This document shows, in pieces, positions 11,623-23,330 of a stretch of 64,000 bases of DNA. A model generated the notes under the pieces. That model ran no database searches. It was given only the letters and a program-made list of their open reading frames with translations, and was not told the DNA's origin. The position numbers and the translations under genes were made by a program. The first letter of the stretch is position 1; each line of letters starts with the position of its first letter. The DNA comes from Limnanthes douglasii subsp. nivea. Its lineage: Eukaryota > Streptophyta > Magnoliopsida > Brassicales > Limnanthaceae. The DNA is taken from assembly GCA_036936605.1 (NCBI GenBank), contig JAUPFV010000001.1, positions 115,390,771-115,454,770 of the forward strand, in the 5' to 3' direction.

Positions 11623-11631
11623 TTTAGCCCT

Positions 11632-12535
11632 CTATGGCGCTTACAATACTATAACTACTAAAGATTTGAATATTCCAAAAAACTATTAGTTATCAATGTT
11701 TGTGGCACCGTTTGACATTATAAAAATAATTTATGAAAACAATTTTTTTAACTCATAAACTATTTTATTTTATTTTAGTGATACATCCATATGAATTCTT
11801 ATGATAAATAATGATATTGGTGATTTTTTTATTTCTACTAAAGGATTTGAGAGTTGTTTACATAGAAAGAAATTTTATTTTTGGATTTTGTTAAGTTGGT
11901 CATGATCTTATATAATTTTATGAGCAACAATAAACCATCATTTTAACTAGTATTAAATCAATTTTAGAGAGACGTTTTTATTCAACAAATTTGATATTTT
12001 TTAAAATTCTATATTTATTCTCTTAAACTTTACATTATTTAAAGAAATTATTATAAATATTTGTTATAAAATATTTATCTTTAAAAGACTGTGTTTTATG
12101 ATCGATCTTATTTACAAATAAAAATATCATAAAGAGATAAACTAAAGAAAAAATAGCTGCAAATCACGATTTTTCCGAGGTCGTGTGATATATAAGTTTT
12201 ATCTATATATTATATTGAGTTTAACTCATGCACTTAGATTCGTCCATTTTACCAGTATGCATCCCGATGAAACTATAAATCATTCATCAACCTTAGCCAA
12301 AATTAATTTTATAGATGTTTTCCTCGGATTGGGTTCAAAAATCATGGTATTCATATCCAACCATGTATATCATACTACAACCAATCCCAAAATTGAAATT
12401 TTTAGGCTCTTAGATTTCTCCAAATACCTTAATAATTTGCTCCATCATTTTATATCTCTTACATTTTCTTGTTTATTTCTGGTGCGCAAACATAAATTGA
12501 TCGTAGCCCATTGAATTTCTGACGCTCTTCCATTT
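11632..12535. other. AT-rich spacer, nothing recognised
   Basis: The 109-codon ORF at 12,185-12,514 has no recognisable domain and lies next to the 3' end of the LINE on the other strand. It may include the LINE 3' untranslated region. No poly-A tail of the LINE was located with confidence. Confidence 0.4.
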
Positions 12536-12559
12536 GGTGCTAAAGGCTGTGTCATGCTC

Positions 12560-12765
12560 TTTTTTAAATCCACAAGGCCACTCTATGATTTCCAAACATC
12601 TTTGTGCGTCTCACAATCTCAGAATAAGTGAATAGTCGTATTCATGATCTTACCACATTCACTCTAAAGAATCGACATTGTGATATCCCGTCTCACCAAA
12701 TTAATCATCATCAGAAGCCTATTACTTATGCCACACCATAATAGTACTCGTACTTTTTGCAGACA
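12560..12765 (-). pseudogene. LINE zf-RVT-like C-terminal region, broken
   Basis: Minus-strand translation reads NLVRRDI, then a decayed SECGK, TTIHLF, DCETHKDVWK. This follows the plant LINE pattern of NLxRRGI ... CxxC ... ETxxHLFxxC ... VW. Two stop codons fall inside the motif. In intact elements the region ends the RT protein and is thought to bind nucleic acid. Confidence 0.7.
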
Positions 12766-12894
12766 TTTGAACGTTCAAATATTTTCTCATTTATATATCC
12801 CCCCCCCACTCAGCAAGAGAAACGAATTATAAGCTGATTTTACGAAAATATTTTTGATGTCTCCAAACTCCATTTGTACCGCTCTTCGTCACAA

Positions 12895-13205
12895 TGTTGA
12901 ACTATACTCACCCATTAATCAGCATGCCACGCTCTTCCAATATGTTTTTATACTTCCTTGAATCCAAAAACATAGCTACACGATCCATCAAATCATCATT
13001 AAAATATTTTTGTTTTATAACCCTCACCCATAACCCATTGTCATTTTGTAAGATCTTTCGCCCCACTTTAGCCAATAACGCTTTATTTTGAAATTCTTTG
13101 TATCTTTAAATCTTAGCCCCCTTTTTTCAATCTACATATGTTGTCTCATGGAACCCAAGGTATCTTTTTACCCTTTTTGGTTGAACAACAAATGAAATAT
13201 CTAAC
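12895..13205 (-). pseudogene. LINE RT C-terminal conserved block, broken
   Basis: The minus strand reads a degenerate version of the thumb-to-tail segment seen in plant non-LTR RT proteins: KKGAKI, NKALLAKVGRKIL, GLWVRVIKQKYF, DSRKYKNILEERGMLING. The matching ALLAKQGWRLL...W..V.KAKYF...W..I...R.LL..G pattern is family knowledge. The open plus-strand ORF over it is a shadow. Confidence 0.65.
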
Positions 13206-13769
13206 AATTTGATAAAATTCATTGCACACATGCACCGGGAACTTTATTTTTTACATAATATAAGTTTGGATCGCGCTCTAAACCAAATGTGCCAGAGTTA
13301 TCTAATCCCCTAGAGAGATATTTTATGCTTTCCAAATTTGGTAATTTCCTTCCAAATTCGTAGTAAGCTGTCAATAAAACCCCACCATGAGGTGCCCTGA
13401 ATAAATTGGTGTACCTATATACATCTTCTTGGATCCACTAAGACAAAAACCACTCCTAAACGTCAAATCATTTTTGTGAATTTGTTTTATATTTATATAA
13501 AATATTGTTATCGACTTCTCATCATTTACCGATTGGCCAAATTCATCAAAAACAAACATAATACTCATTTAAATCATCTATAAAGAAAGATGTGACACAC
13601 TATGGGCCTTGCCTATGGAGTCGGGATGGACTCCATTCACCACAAATACAAAGAGCCTAATGATAAAAGATAATCGTTCAATACACAAGACAAAAAGGTA
13701 ATGAGCATTAACGACTTTGTTTGATACTTTATTTTCAGTAGAAAATACTTAACATGATTTTCTATTTCA

Positions 13770-14110
13770 TAAAATTTGCATCAAATTCGACCGCATGACG
13801 GAAATAATAAGCCTTACCCAAGTCGATGGGAGTCCAAATTGAGTGATAGTATCCTCAATGAAAAAAATATGAGTTTGTCATAAACTTTGTCTAGGTCGAT
13901 CTTAACCGTCATATATTCCTTACACCCCAGTGACTGTACGCAGTCGTTGGTTACCTCTTACACCAATACTATGTTAATTGTAGTAGATCGGTCGGGAACA
14001 AAAATTGTATGATTGGGTTTAATACGCTCGGCTATCAAGGATTGCAATCTGTTAATGATTTCCTACATAATAAATTTTACCATAATATTGGTCAAGCTTA
14101 TCGGGCAAAA
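13770..14110 (-). pseudogene. LINE reverse transcriptase core, broken
   Basis: The minus strand reads PISLTNIMVKFIM, EIINRLQSLIAERI, HTIFVPDRSTTINI and GCKEYMTVKIDLDKVYD. These correspond to RT motifs 0-2a of L1-type elements (RPISL, NRL, FVPGR, KIDLxKAYD). The first catalytic Asp region (KIDLDKVYD) is still legible. The FADD segment lies in decayed sequence to the left and was not located. Stops interrupt the frame. The plus ORF at 14,009-14,296 is its shadow. Confidence 0.8.
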
Positions 14111-14949
14111 TTAACTGACTCTCTTCGAATCAACAATATTAGTAATCAGATGAACAATCGTACCACTAAACTGAGTAAAGATCTCTCCTCTTCAAATCGT
14201 GTTACAAACCATCTCACAAATAGTCGGACCAATGCATCAGGCATATCATTTAATCCTAGAGCTATTTACGGGTTTAATTTGAACACGACTTCTTGAATCT
14301 CCTCATCCAAAAACTCTTCGGTTAGAAGATCTTATTCGACTTTCCCCATGTGAGGGATATACAGAAGATACAACAAACTCGATATTTGTGGAATATAATT
14401 TCTCAAAAACGATCTAACTAACCTTTGGACCTCGGGTAGATCCAAAATTCACTCATATTGATCATTTCTCAAACCTGTAGTTCATAGAGTTTTTATTTTT
14501 TGCATGATTGAGATATGGTAAAATTATGTGTTACGATAACCCGACCTTATCCATTATTTTTTCGAACGTTGAAACCAAAATATCTCGTCTTCTCCCAAAG
14601 AGCAGGATAACCCTCCCCAAATTTCTTACTAATTCTGAAAAAGAAAGTATTTTATGACATTTGAAACCAAGGTTGAATTCCTCGAACTCTTGCAAAAAGT
14701 AATCTATTTTGTCGATGAATATCACCAAAAATCTCATCTTTCGATAATCAGATGTGACGTTGAATGGAGGATATATTTTATCTTAAGTCCGACTTAATTG
14801 TGTCCCAATTATCTCGAATAAAATCTTGTAAATTATTTTTCAAACACCAAGCCAACTCAAATATGAAGCATTTAAGACCTCAAAGTGGATGAGTAACTCA
14901 TGTAAGTTTTATCAATGTATGAGTGTGTTTTGAATGCGCCCAATCTATA

Positions 14950-15480
14950 TGAATAACCCTCACTTGCGAAAATAGAGTATGAACATCGTATTTTCATACG
15001 CTCTATCCATACACCTCATTATTCGTTGACCCAAATTCTAAGAATTACACCATGTAAACCTTGGGCCTTTGGAACTCAAGTCAATCAACCCATATTTGTG
15101 GCGCCATTCTTTCAATCTTTCCTTTATACTCGTAATCCCATAAACCCATCCTTTCTTATTATTTTCTTTTCTCATTTGGTTGAAGTCACCCGCCACAATC
15201 CACAGAGTTTGAAGACCTTGAAAAATGACCCTAGATGCCTCCTACAATTCCCCATATTTCATGGCTTGGGTCCTAACATACACTATAGGGAAAATCAGTG
15301 ATTCACACCTCTGTTTTGACACTTCAATATTGATGACTTGTTGACCTGTAGATAAGATCCTGATATCAATCTTTATATTATCCCAAATAAGTCAAATTTC
15401 ACCTTTAAATGTTTATGTATCTATCATTGTTAAGCATGTCATACCCCCCAAACTATGAATAATCACACTAGTTTTGTGAC
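14950..15480 (-). pseudogene. LINE AP-type endonuclease, broken
   Basis: The minus strand carries GEIWLIWDNI-like N-terminal sequence with one stop, followed by IVYVRTQAMKYGELWEA, WIVAGDFNQMRKE with a nearby KKGW, LIDLSSKGPRFTWCN and CMDRAYENT. These are the standard plant LINE endonuclease blocks (WxxxGDFN; DLxxxGxxFTWxN; RLDRxxxN). The enzyme would nick genomic DNA to prime reverse transcription. The copy is inactive, with several stops. Confidence 0.8.
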
Positions 15481-15494
15481 CATTTACCTTTGGC

Positions 15495-16258
15495 TCTACT
15501 ATAACAATTAACCACACACGATGTACATGTATCATCTCTCGAACTACACATGTCGATGTTCCATGACAATTTCAAACTAATACAATTAACAAATGAGTGG
15601 TTCAATCCCGCCAACAATATATATATATATATTCAGTGTACACATCACAAAATTATGACTTACATAATACAAATATACGCTCTCTGTATATTCAGTGTCA
15701 TATCCGAAACATTATTGGTGATAACTTGTTCATGAATCATGTTCGTTCCATTTTTGTCTAACAATTCCAAAGCCATACTTGTCGTGAAGTTAGCCTCTGA
15801 AACATGAACAATCTTTTATTCCATTAAACCTCCAATATAATGCATCTAATTTTAAAAAACAAATAACCAAAAACAACTCTCTCATTTTGGAGAGTGCAGT
15901 CACACAATTTTTATTAGAATCTTTTGAAAATATGATCACTCAGTCAAATCTTACGACACTTGTTGATCTATTTGTGAGGTTTGCGACTCCTGCTGTTCTT
16001 TTCAGTCCCTACAGACCCAAAAAAAATTAGTAAGTTTGATGCAAGATATTTCTATAAAAAATAGTAACTTTTAATCTTAAATAATGAATGTAGATGTTAG
16101 AATATTAACTTCAATCATTAAGGTATGATTGGTAGTTTCCAACTTTTTAGAATATAATAAACGATGAATTAGCCAAAGTTACTTGAAAAGTTACTCCCGT
16201 ACAATTACATAGAAAAATCAAAAAAGAATTGAACTGAACAAACTTCCCTTCTACAATT
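15495..16258. other. AT-rich spacer between LINE and gypsy remnant
   Basis: No domain recognised. A short TATA tract lies near 15,620. The LINE ORF1, if once present, would map here on minus but is not legible. Confidence 0.4.
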
Positions 16259-16261
16259 AAA

Positions 16262-17092
16262 AATCAGTGGCAGATGTGTGTAGACTTTACCAATCTCAAT
16301 CAAGCCTGCCATAAGAATTATTTTCTGCTACCTCGTATAGATCAAGTAGTATATTCAACACTTGGCTGCAAATATCTATCGTTTATGGATGCATATTCAG
16401 GGTGCAACCAAATCCGGCTCAATCCATCATATCAAGAGCACACAACTTTTCCAATCGAGCGAGGCATATACTGTTACACGATCATGCCTTTTAGTTTGAA
16501 GAATGGCGGGTCCACATACCAACGTTTAATAAATTACATTTTCCAAGATCACTTAGGAAAGAATTTAGAAGCATACATTGACAACATGATCGTCAAAACA
16601 CACACAGAAGAGAAACATTTAGAAATGCTACAGATTATGTTCAACTTACTCCGTCAGTTCAACCTCAAACTTAACTCGATTAAATGTTCCTTTGGGGTCG
16701 CTAGCTGTAAATTCCTAGGCTATGTGGTAAATCAACGGGGTATAGAAGCCGGCCTCATCTAGCGAAATGCAATTTTACAAATGGCACCTCCAAAGACTAT
16801 TAAGGAAGTGTAATGCCTCACGGGATGCCTCGCAGTGCTATCACGATTCATTTCGCGAGCCTCAGATGAAATTCATCCCATTTTTGAAATCCTGAGAGGG
16901 GCAAAAAAATTCAGTTGGACGAAAGACTGTGACAAGGCCTTTGCCGACCTAACCTCACCCAAAATCTTGTCCTCACGGTGGCTGGCGAGCCATTGTATTT
17001 ATATTTATTGGTGTCTCCATTTTCCGTCAATTGAGTTTTGATAAGCGAGCCAAACAGAATACAAAGACTAGTGTAGTATATTAGAAAAATGC
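16262..17092 (+). pseudogene. Tat-type gypsy element C: RT, 5'-truncated
   Basis: The segment starts abruptly inside RT (MCVDFTNLNQAC). An open frame 16,274-16,762 carries PRIDQVV, FMDAYSGCNQI, MPFSLKNGGSTYQRL, a damaged catalytic box YIDN in place of YIDD, KLNSIKCSFGV and KFLGYVV. After a stop, the same frame continues to about 17,000 with CLAVLSRFISRASD, FEILRGAKKFSWT and CDKAF. It then reads a decayed EPLYLYL and YYIRKM up to the transposon insertion at 17,093. It has lost the start of RT and everything upstream. Non-functional. Confidence 0.88.
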
Positions 17093-17094
17093 TA

Positions 17095-17860
17095 CAGTAG
17101 AAACTCTATAAAATAATACATTTGGGACCACCAAAATTTATTAATTAAAAGAGTTATTAATTAATCGATAAATTAATAATTATTAATTTATATATTAATT
17201 AATATTTTATTAATTTATAGTAAAATACTTAGTTTACAAACACCTATCAAGCTTTCACTTAATTATTGTACAGTATACAATGCATGTATATCAAATGAAG
17301 GGCCAAATTTGAAAGAAACCTTCAATCTTACATCTGATTATGCTTCTTGTGTTCAATGTATCACTTTATGGACATTAAAAATATTTTTTTATATAAATAC
17401 AAGATCAAAATAGATTAACACAAACAAATCATTGAACAATATCGATGAAGAAGATGATGAAAGTTCTACAATGGAGCCCCCTTCGCGAAACGAAGCTATT
17501 AAAGCGTCAATCACATTGAACAATTTCTTGTTGAGCTATGAGAAAAAATCCCAAGAAGTTCTTACCATGCTAAGGAAAATTAGAGACGAGATTCAAGGGG
17601 AAATTGATTTCAACAAAAAACAAAAGACAATTTAGTCATTTTTCAAGAAACCTTCATAAATCATTCATGTAATATGCTATATATAAGGAATTGTTAATTT
17701 ATATTTTATATGGGGTCTAAAGACATTATCAAAAATGTATTATCTTATAATTTTAGCGAATTATTAATTTAGCATCCTATCCCCGAGTCTGGAGAAGCCA
17801 AAAATATTATCTTAGAGAGTTTATTAAATAATTGAGTATTAATTTATCGAGTTTCTACTG
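17095..17860 (+). mobile_element. Pogo/Tigger-like DNA transposon, internally deleted
   Basis: The left terminal repeat CAGTAGAAACTCTATAAA and the right end in reverse complement, CAGTAGAAACTCGATAAA, are nearly identical and continue in similar AT-rich sequence. TA flanks both ends (17,093-17,094 and 17,861-17,862), the Tc1/mariner/pogo target duplication. The 766-bp element retains only a transposase C-terminal fragment. It sits in gypsy pol: RNase H reads on with the expected sequence immediately on either side. Confidence 0.8.
17432..17635 (+). pseudogene. C-terminal fragment of a pogo-like transposase
   Basis: A 67-codon open stretch contains ASITLNNFLLSYEKKS, EVLTMLRKIRDEIQ and FNKKQKTI. 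It resembles, from memory, the C-terminal tail of plant Tigger/pogo-type transposases (a helix pair followed by FKKKQTTI-like residues). The helix-turn-helix and DDD catalytic parts are absent, so this copy could only be moved in trans. The identification depends as much on the TIR/TA context as on the peptide. Confidence 0.6.
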
Positions 17861-17862
17861 TA

Positions 17863-19245
17863 ATTGACGCAAAAACGAGGTACCTTAACCTTGAAAATGA
17901 CACATCGGGATTAGTCACTAACGCTCGAAAAATGCGATCGTATATCCAAAGACATGTAATAAGCGTGCGAACAACTTTTCTTCTGCGAGCTGTGCTACAA
18001 AAGCTTGACGCATCAAGGTGCTTAACTAAGTAGAGTGTCGAGCTTGGAGAATATAACATACAGTTTGAGCTTTGTATAACCATTAAAGGCCAGGTCGTAG
18101 CTGATTTTCTAGGCGAGCTCTCGTCGTCCAGACAGATACCCACCAAAGAGGAGTAGCCTATCAAGGACGAACGCATCAAATGGATGGTCGAAGCAGACAG
18201 AGCCTCAAGTACATCAGGTGGTGGGGCCGGGGTTGTGCTACATTGTCCACTGAAGATGAAATTAAGCAAGCAACCAGGTTCCATTTCCCCGTCACAAATA
18301 ATATTGCAGAATACGAGGCTGTCTTAGGTGGCATAAAGTTAACTTTAAAATACGGAGCGCGCATTCTTAAGATTAGATCGGATTCACAACTAGTTGTTAA
18401 CCAGGTTATCGGTACCTATGATGCAAAACGTAAAGGAATTCAGAGCTACCTTTTCATACTCAAGGAATACGAGTCCAAATTTATTTGGGTTTCATATGAA
18501 CAGGTTCCCCGCCTAGAAAAATCAACAACAGACCTGTTAGCAAAAACTGCAGCCTTTGGAGCTAAACTATTAGTCCTCCTTCAACAGTTACCAGCAACAG
18601 AACTTATCGCTAAAGAAGGAATCATACATATAATTCATAGTATCACCGACTAGCGGCAACCTTATTTACAATATTTGACCTTAGTTGTGTTTCCAGTTAA
18701 TAAGAGTGACACTAGAGCCCTGCAACTCAAGGCAGTAAAATAGTGTGTCCTATACAATATTTTGTATAGAAAACATGTCAAGTGACCTCTACTTTGCTGC
18801 CTCGATTGGGCTGAGGCGAGCTTAATCCTACATGACTTACACTATGGAGAAGCCGGTGCTCCTTGTGGACACCGAAATCTGATTCGAAGGTTTCTGTTGG
18901 ATGGATACTATTGGCCAGAATTAGCGACTGACGAAAATATTTTGGTGCAGCATGGTCATCAATGCCAACAATTTGCTAACATCCAGCATACGCCAAGCGA
19001 ACCTATGCAAGCCATTTTTGTCCGATGCCTATTTTTCCAAATGAGATATCGACTTGGTTGGTCTGCTTCCGATGGCAACTGGAAAGAGGCAGTTCTTGAT
19101 TGTCGCGGTAGACTACTTATCCAAATGGGTTGAGGCCAAAGTCTTATTTCGGACTCATGCATAGGAGGTATGGCATACCACAAATTTTGATGACAGACAA
19201 CAACCCACAATTCTAAAATTCGGTGGTCACCACCTTTTATCAGAA
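17863..19245 (+). pseudogene. Tat element C continued: RNase H and integrase remnants
   Basis: The pol reading resumes at once after the transposon: DAKTRYLNLE, NARKMRSYIQ, VLQKLDASRCLTK, then ELGEYNIQFE and VADFLGELSS. An open frame 18,180-18,653 holds an RNase H core with NNIAEYEAVLGGIKL and IRSDSQLVVNQV. Integrase follows in pieces: HDLHYGEAGAPCGHRN and LLDGYYWPEL (zinc-binding region, about 18,830-18,920) and the core with VAVDYLSKW-like residues and MTDNNPQF near 19,190. It ends by about 19,245 against a minus-strand element. Multiple stops and frameshifts. Confidence 0.82.
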
Positions 19246-19254
19246 AACCTTGAA

Positions 19255-19990
19255 ATAAACTGATTAAGGGTAGCTAGCCTTCCTATCGAGACTTGCACCT
19301 CCTTTATAGTCTGAGGCGACGGTATCAAAACTAAAGCCTTCAATTATTCTAGATCTTCTTCTATCCCACTTTTACTAATAATATATCCCAAAAATTTACC
19401 TGATCGGACACCCAAGGTACACTTTTCAAGATTCAACTTCAAATGAATGACCTTAAATTTAGAACTGTATCCTCTAAATCTTCGAGGTGTTCACCATCTG
19501 CGGATCTTTTTACCAACAAATCATCAATGTATACCTATGCATTTCTTCCAATCTGAGGAGAAAAAGCCTTATTCACCAACCTTTGATATGTTGCTCCAGC
19601 ATTCTTCAACACAAATGGTATGACCCTATAACAATATAGTCCTTAATCAGTGATGTATTTAGTACTTTCGTGATATTTTGGATCCATTTGGATCTGATTA
19701 TAACTTGCAACGAAATCCATAAAAGAGATAATTTTATTCTCTGAAGTAGAATCAACCAGTTGATCTATTCGAGGGACATGGAATGGATCTTTACGGCATG
19801 CTCGTTTTAAATCTGTGAATCCAACACACATTTGCCATTTTTTGTTCTTTTTTTTACTAACACGGGATTTGTAGTCCATAAAGGATATTGTGCCTCCCTT
19901 ATATGTTCGGCCCTAGAAAGATAATCCACCTCTTGAACCACAGCCTCTGACTTTTCCACAGAAAAATCTCAGCTCTTCTGAGTAATAGGA
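19255..19990 (-). pseudogene. Tat-type gypsy element D: RT, 3'-truncated
   Basis: The minus strand reads, from 19,990 downwards, pre-RT residues and then MCVGFTDLKRAC, PRIDQLVDSTSENKIISFMD, SYNQIQMDPKYHE, a legible VYIDDLLVKRSADGEHLEDLEDT catalytic box near 19,530, KLNLEKCTLGVRSGKFLGYIIS and an IEEDLE end. It then stops at about 19,250, where it meets element C head-on. RNase H and integrase are missing. Stops and frameshifts throughout. Confidence 0.82.
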
Positions 19991-20107
19991 TTTATCCTCG
20001 AATCTATAGGTAGGTTGTGACATATTAATTCAGATGGAACTCTTATCACATTCTCTGTTTTCCAAGCAAAAACATCCAAATTATCAAACAAAAATTGTAA
20101 TAACTAA

Positions 20108-20890
20108 TCACGCAAAGTAGAAGACAACAATGTTCATATTCGTAAAGTCTTCCCATTGGAAAAAAATATGCTCTTCAATATCCTCACTCACTGTTAAACA
20201 ACCCGGGGTTTCCCTCGAATCATCTACTCTCTCTTCATCCGAGGTCATTCCCATTGGTTGATGTTCAACCATCTGATCCTCGATTAGAATTTCAAACTCT
20301 GAGTGTTGTTGTATAACATTATATGACCACTTTTCGGCCACTTCGAACTACACCAACACGATCTCCAATGACATATTTCAAACACTGATAAACAGTAGAC
20401 ACAACAACATACATTCTTGAAAGCCAAGGGTTTTCCAAAATAGCATTCTAACTGGTTGGATATTCAACCACAATGAACAAGACTTGAACTTTTTTTAAAA
20501 GGGTCTTTTTCCAAACACACTTCACCTTCAAAATCTCCAATCACCTGAGTTGTTACCCCTGTAAACCCAATTATAATACGATCAGATCGAAAAATTTGAG
20601 GCGAATTTTGCAACTTATCATTCGTAGATTTGAATAACACATTCGCAGAACTCCATGTATATATTAGATCACGTAGAATTTTAACTTCACGTATTTCTTC
20701 CCCTATAACCATTGCATCCTCATGACGGCCAGTTATTTCCTTCCAATTATCTTCATCAAATAAAATAAAAATAGTATCATTCTTGCCATATAAAAGAGTA
20801 GACATCCTTCTTTCTACCTGAGTTACTAAACTGACAACATGCCTTTCCCTGGAACTTAGTGTTAATAGTCTTATAATCTCTCCCAAAGAT
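20108..20890 (-). pseudogene. Tat element D: protease region, broken
   Basis: The open minus frame 20,886-20,464 contains RERHVVSLVTQVE, FDEDNWKEITGRHEDAMVIG, a decayed protease active-site block TWSSANVLFKS (DTGSSANILF in the complete element) and GFTGVTTQVIGDFEGEVCLEKDPFK. A further stretch to 20,108 carries the pre-RT linker (SDEERVDDSRETPGCL). The active-site Asp is lost. The layout and wording match the young element at 42.0-42.95 kb. Confidence 0.8.
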
Positions 20891-20959
20891 TGCTAAGGAT
20901 TCAAGATACTCATGTAAGCTCTGAACTCGTCCTTACTCTAACGGTTCATCAACAACCAT

Positions 20960-22740
20960 CAAGTCTAATCAATCTGGATCTGTGTCTAAATATTCCAAGG
21001 CTACATCGAACTCATTGCATTTAAAATCTAGAATCATCAGTGCACCTTCTTCCTTCAAATTCAGATTTGCAGTTTGTGGTGTCAATGTGCTCGGAGCTTT
21101 TGATCAACTATTTTTCCTTTTAACAAAAGCAGTTAATTTTCCATTTTCTATTAAAACTTGTATCTCATTCTTTAAAGCTATACAATCTACAGTGTCATGC
21201 CTAATATCATTATGATACTTGCAAAATCTGTTGTTGCGCTCCTCTCTTGGTCTGTTTATTAGAGCTAGCTTTTTAAAGCTTACATAACCTTTGGAATTTT
21301 TGTAAATAGCAGCATTATTCTTGGTTAAATCAACAGAATACTCTATCCAGATCCACTGGTTTAGCCTTGGTCTTTGAAATCGATAGCCTGTAGCTTGAGT
21401 TGGAAACCCTCCAATTCGAGAAGGAAAATTGTTGTTACTCATTGAATGAGGTGGCTGATAATTCGAAGAGTGTCCTTGATTATTTGACACATGCCCAGAA
21501 CTTATTTGACTAGATCTAGTCCCTCATTGGACCCTAATTGACTCTTCCACTATAATTTGGTCCTTAACTTGAGAAATAAATGCTCCAAAGTAAACACTCT
21601 TTTTTTGTTGTTTTATTTGCTAAATCATCTAGCAATAAACCTTGTCTAAAAGCTGCCATATCAACTAGTTCTTCAAAATCATCAATCCCTGCTTTTATTA
21701 GAACAAAACGCTTCGTATAATCTTTCACTTCTCACCTATAGTGTCGTCATTTCCTCGTATCTCTTTGTTTCCCACAAACTTGTTGTCAAAACGTTGTATG
21801 GAAATCCATAAAATTAGCAATAGGATTCCCTTAGAATCCTTGTTATACTAATTCAATGCAGTGCTCTTAAAGGTCTAAGAAAATGCTCTGCATACCAGCC
21901 TATCATCATCTTCGAAATTCATCATATAGTTCTTGAATTATTCAATGTGATCATCAGGATTCTGCATCCCATCAAATTTTTCGACCATAGAGATGTCAAA
22001 TCGCTTCAGAAGAGTAATGGACCTAATCCCAGCTGTTAAAGGAGAATTTCTCTAGTCTACTTCTTGTACGTACTGGTTATCTTCTCTTGTTCCCATAACA
22101 GCATACAAATTCTGATTAGCTACAATTGTGTACTGATTCGATGTATTTCCTTCACACCATTTTGTATCTCTTATATAACAAGTTCCATTGTCTCTCTTTG
22201 GTTTATATTATTTATGCAACTTTCGATGCCGACCTCTTTCTCCGTTCAAAGATCCATTATATTTTCTCTACTGGAACAAGCCTTCCTCAGATTCCGAGTT
22301 GTCAAATTCATCATCGCTAGATGTGATATACATATGCTTATCTTTCTTTTCTTTTCGAGAAGTTCGATGTTCTTTGTCATATTGAAAATATGCTTTCCTC
22401 TAATTGCTTCAAATCTGATGAGCTGTATGCGATTGATCATATTGATTTTCCAGCTCGTATTTCTCTTCAACTTGTCGTACTTCAAATTTTAGCCTACCTG
22501 ACTGAATATGTTTTCTCTTTTAACATACTTGTCATTCAATGTTGTTATTTTCTCCAACAATCGATTCTTTCGAACCTCAATATCTGAATGACCTTGTTGC
22601 ACAAAAATTTCATCATCTTTTGTTACTTTTATCCCTACACATATTATATTTGAATGTTTCAATTTCTTTTTGAACTGTTGGATCAACATCATTTCCCGGT
22701 TCCATATCAATCTATGGTGATATAATTGAGCAAGAATTCA
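20960..22740 (-). pseudogene. Tat element D: gag, broken
   Basis: Minus ORFs 22,710-22,489 and 22,485-22,246 form a lysine-rich, probably coiled-coil N-terminal part. About 22,010-21,500 holds the capsid-like region in broken frames. ORF 21,490-21,104 carries the C-terminal FCKYHNDIRHDTVDCIALKNEI knuckle-like motif and IENGKLTAFVKRK. These motifs match the young Tat element. The long plus-strand ORF at 22,064-22,492 is the shadow of this gag. Confidence 0.78.
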
Positions 22741-22784
22741 TTTCTGTTTTTAACGTGAAATCAGGGTATTAATCGAATAAAACA

Positions 22785-22800
22785 CCCACTATGGTCGCCA
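22785..22800 (-). other. Primer-binding site of Tat element D
   Basis: The minus strand reads TGGCGACCATAGTGGG two bases inside the LTR edge, one mismatch from the site of the complete element at 44,314-44,329. It begins with TGG, complementary to a tRNA CCA end. Tat/Ogre elements commonly use tRNA-Arg; the exact tRNA was not verified. Confidence 0.7.
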
Positions 22801-22802
22801 TT

Positions 22803-23120
22803 TGTAACTAAGAATCTAGTTTCTTGAGAGAGAAAGTAAAGAAAGAGTTCAGTTGTACAGAGAGAAAAAGTAAGCTTTGTCTAATCAAAAAGTGGCACCC
22901 TTTATTCATTGCCTCATCCTTTATTTATAGGCGCACCAGACTTAGTATAATTAAATTAGTTATACAAAGGAGTAAATTGCTCTTTAACCCTTTATATTTA
23001 CAAGTAGCTTAAATACTATCTTTAAACTATACAATTTGTCACATACATCCTTAAATCAAAGGTATGAACCATTTAAGAGTAGATTTGTACAATTACAAAA
23101 CATATTACGTTTAGTTTACA
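22803..23120 (-). mobile_element. 5' LTR of Tat element D (outer edge uncertain)
   Basis: The inner edge is fixed by the PBS: the plus strand starts TGTAACTAAGAATC at 22,803, so the element-sense LTR ends TTAGTTACA. A TATAAATAAAGG promoter-like box lies on minus near 22,920-22,932. The outer edge near 23,120 is a guess based on a terminal TTCA, because no second copy exists in the window to align. Confidence 0.55.
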
Positions 23121-23330
23121 ATTCATAATTGCGTCAAGTAATTGATTGATAAATGTAATGTAATTATTGTTGCATGCTATTATTCACATTATGAGAAAGA
23201 GGTATGAAGTCTTTTATTGTCATCGATCATGTACAGGGTTGTATTGTTTGCCCATTAATAATAAATACAAAGATCCTATTAGAGTTGAATATGTATTCTT
23301 GAGTAGCATATGGTGGTCCAAGTGGGAGAT

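Larger units (their letters stand above)
12540..15490 (-). mobile_element. Dead L1-like LINE (endonuclease, RT, C-terminal zinc region)
   Basis: Read on minus, the domains come in the order of plant L1 elements: apurinic-type endonuclease (about 15,480-14,950), RT (about 14,110-13,770), a downstream conserved block (about 13,200-12,900) and a zf-RVT-like tail (about 12,760-12,560). All frames are interrupted by stops and frameshifts. ORF1 and the poly-A tail are not recognised, so the limits are approximate. No target duplication was seen. Confidence 0.8.

Noticed and set aside
16274..16762. Endogenous pararetrovirus RT
   Set aside because: RT wording (PRIDQVV, MPFSLKNGGSTYQRL) and the following extra RNase H and integrase fit Tat gypsy; no movement protein is present.
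22064..22492. 142-codon plus ORF
   Set aside because: It is the reverse strand of the gag of Tat element D, whose motifs are on minus.
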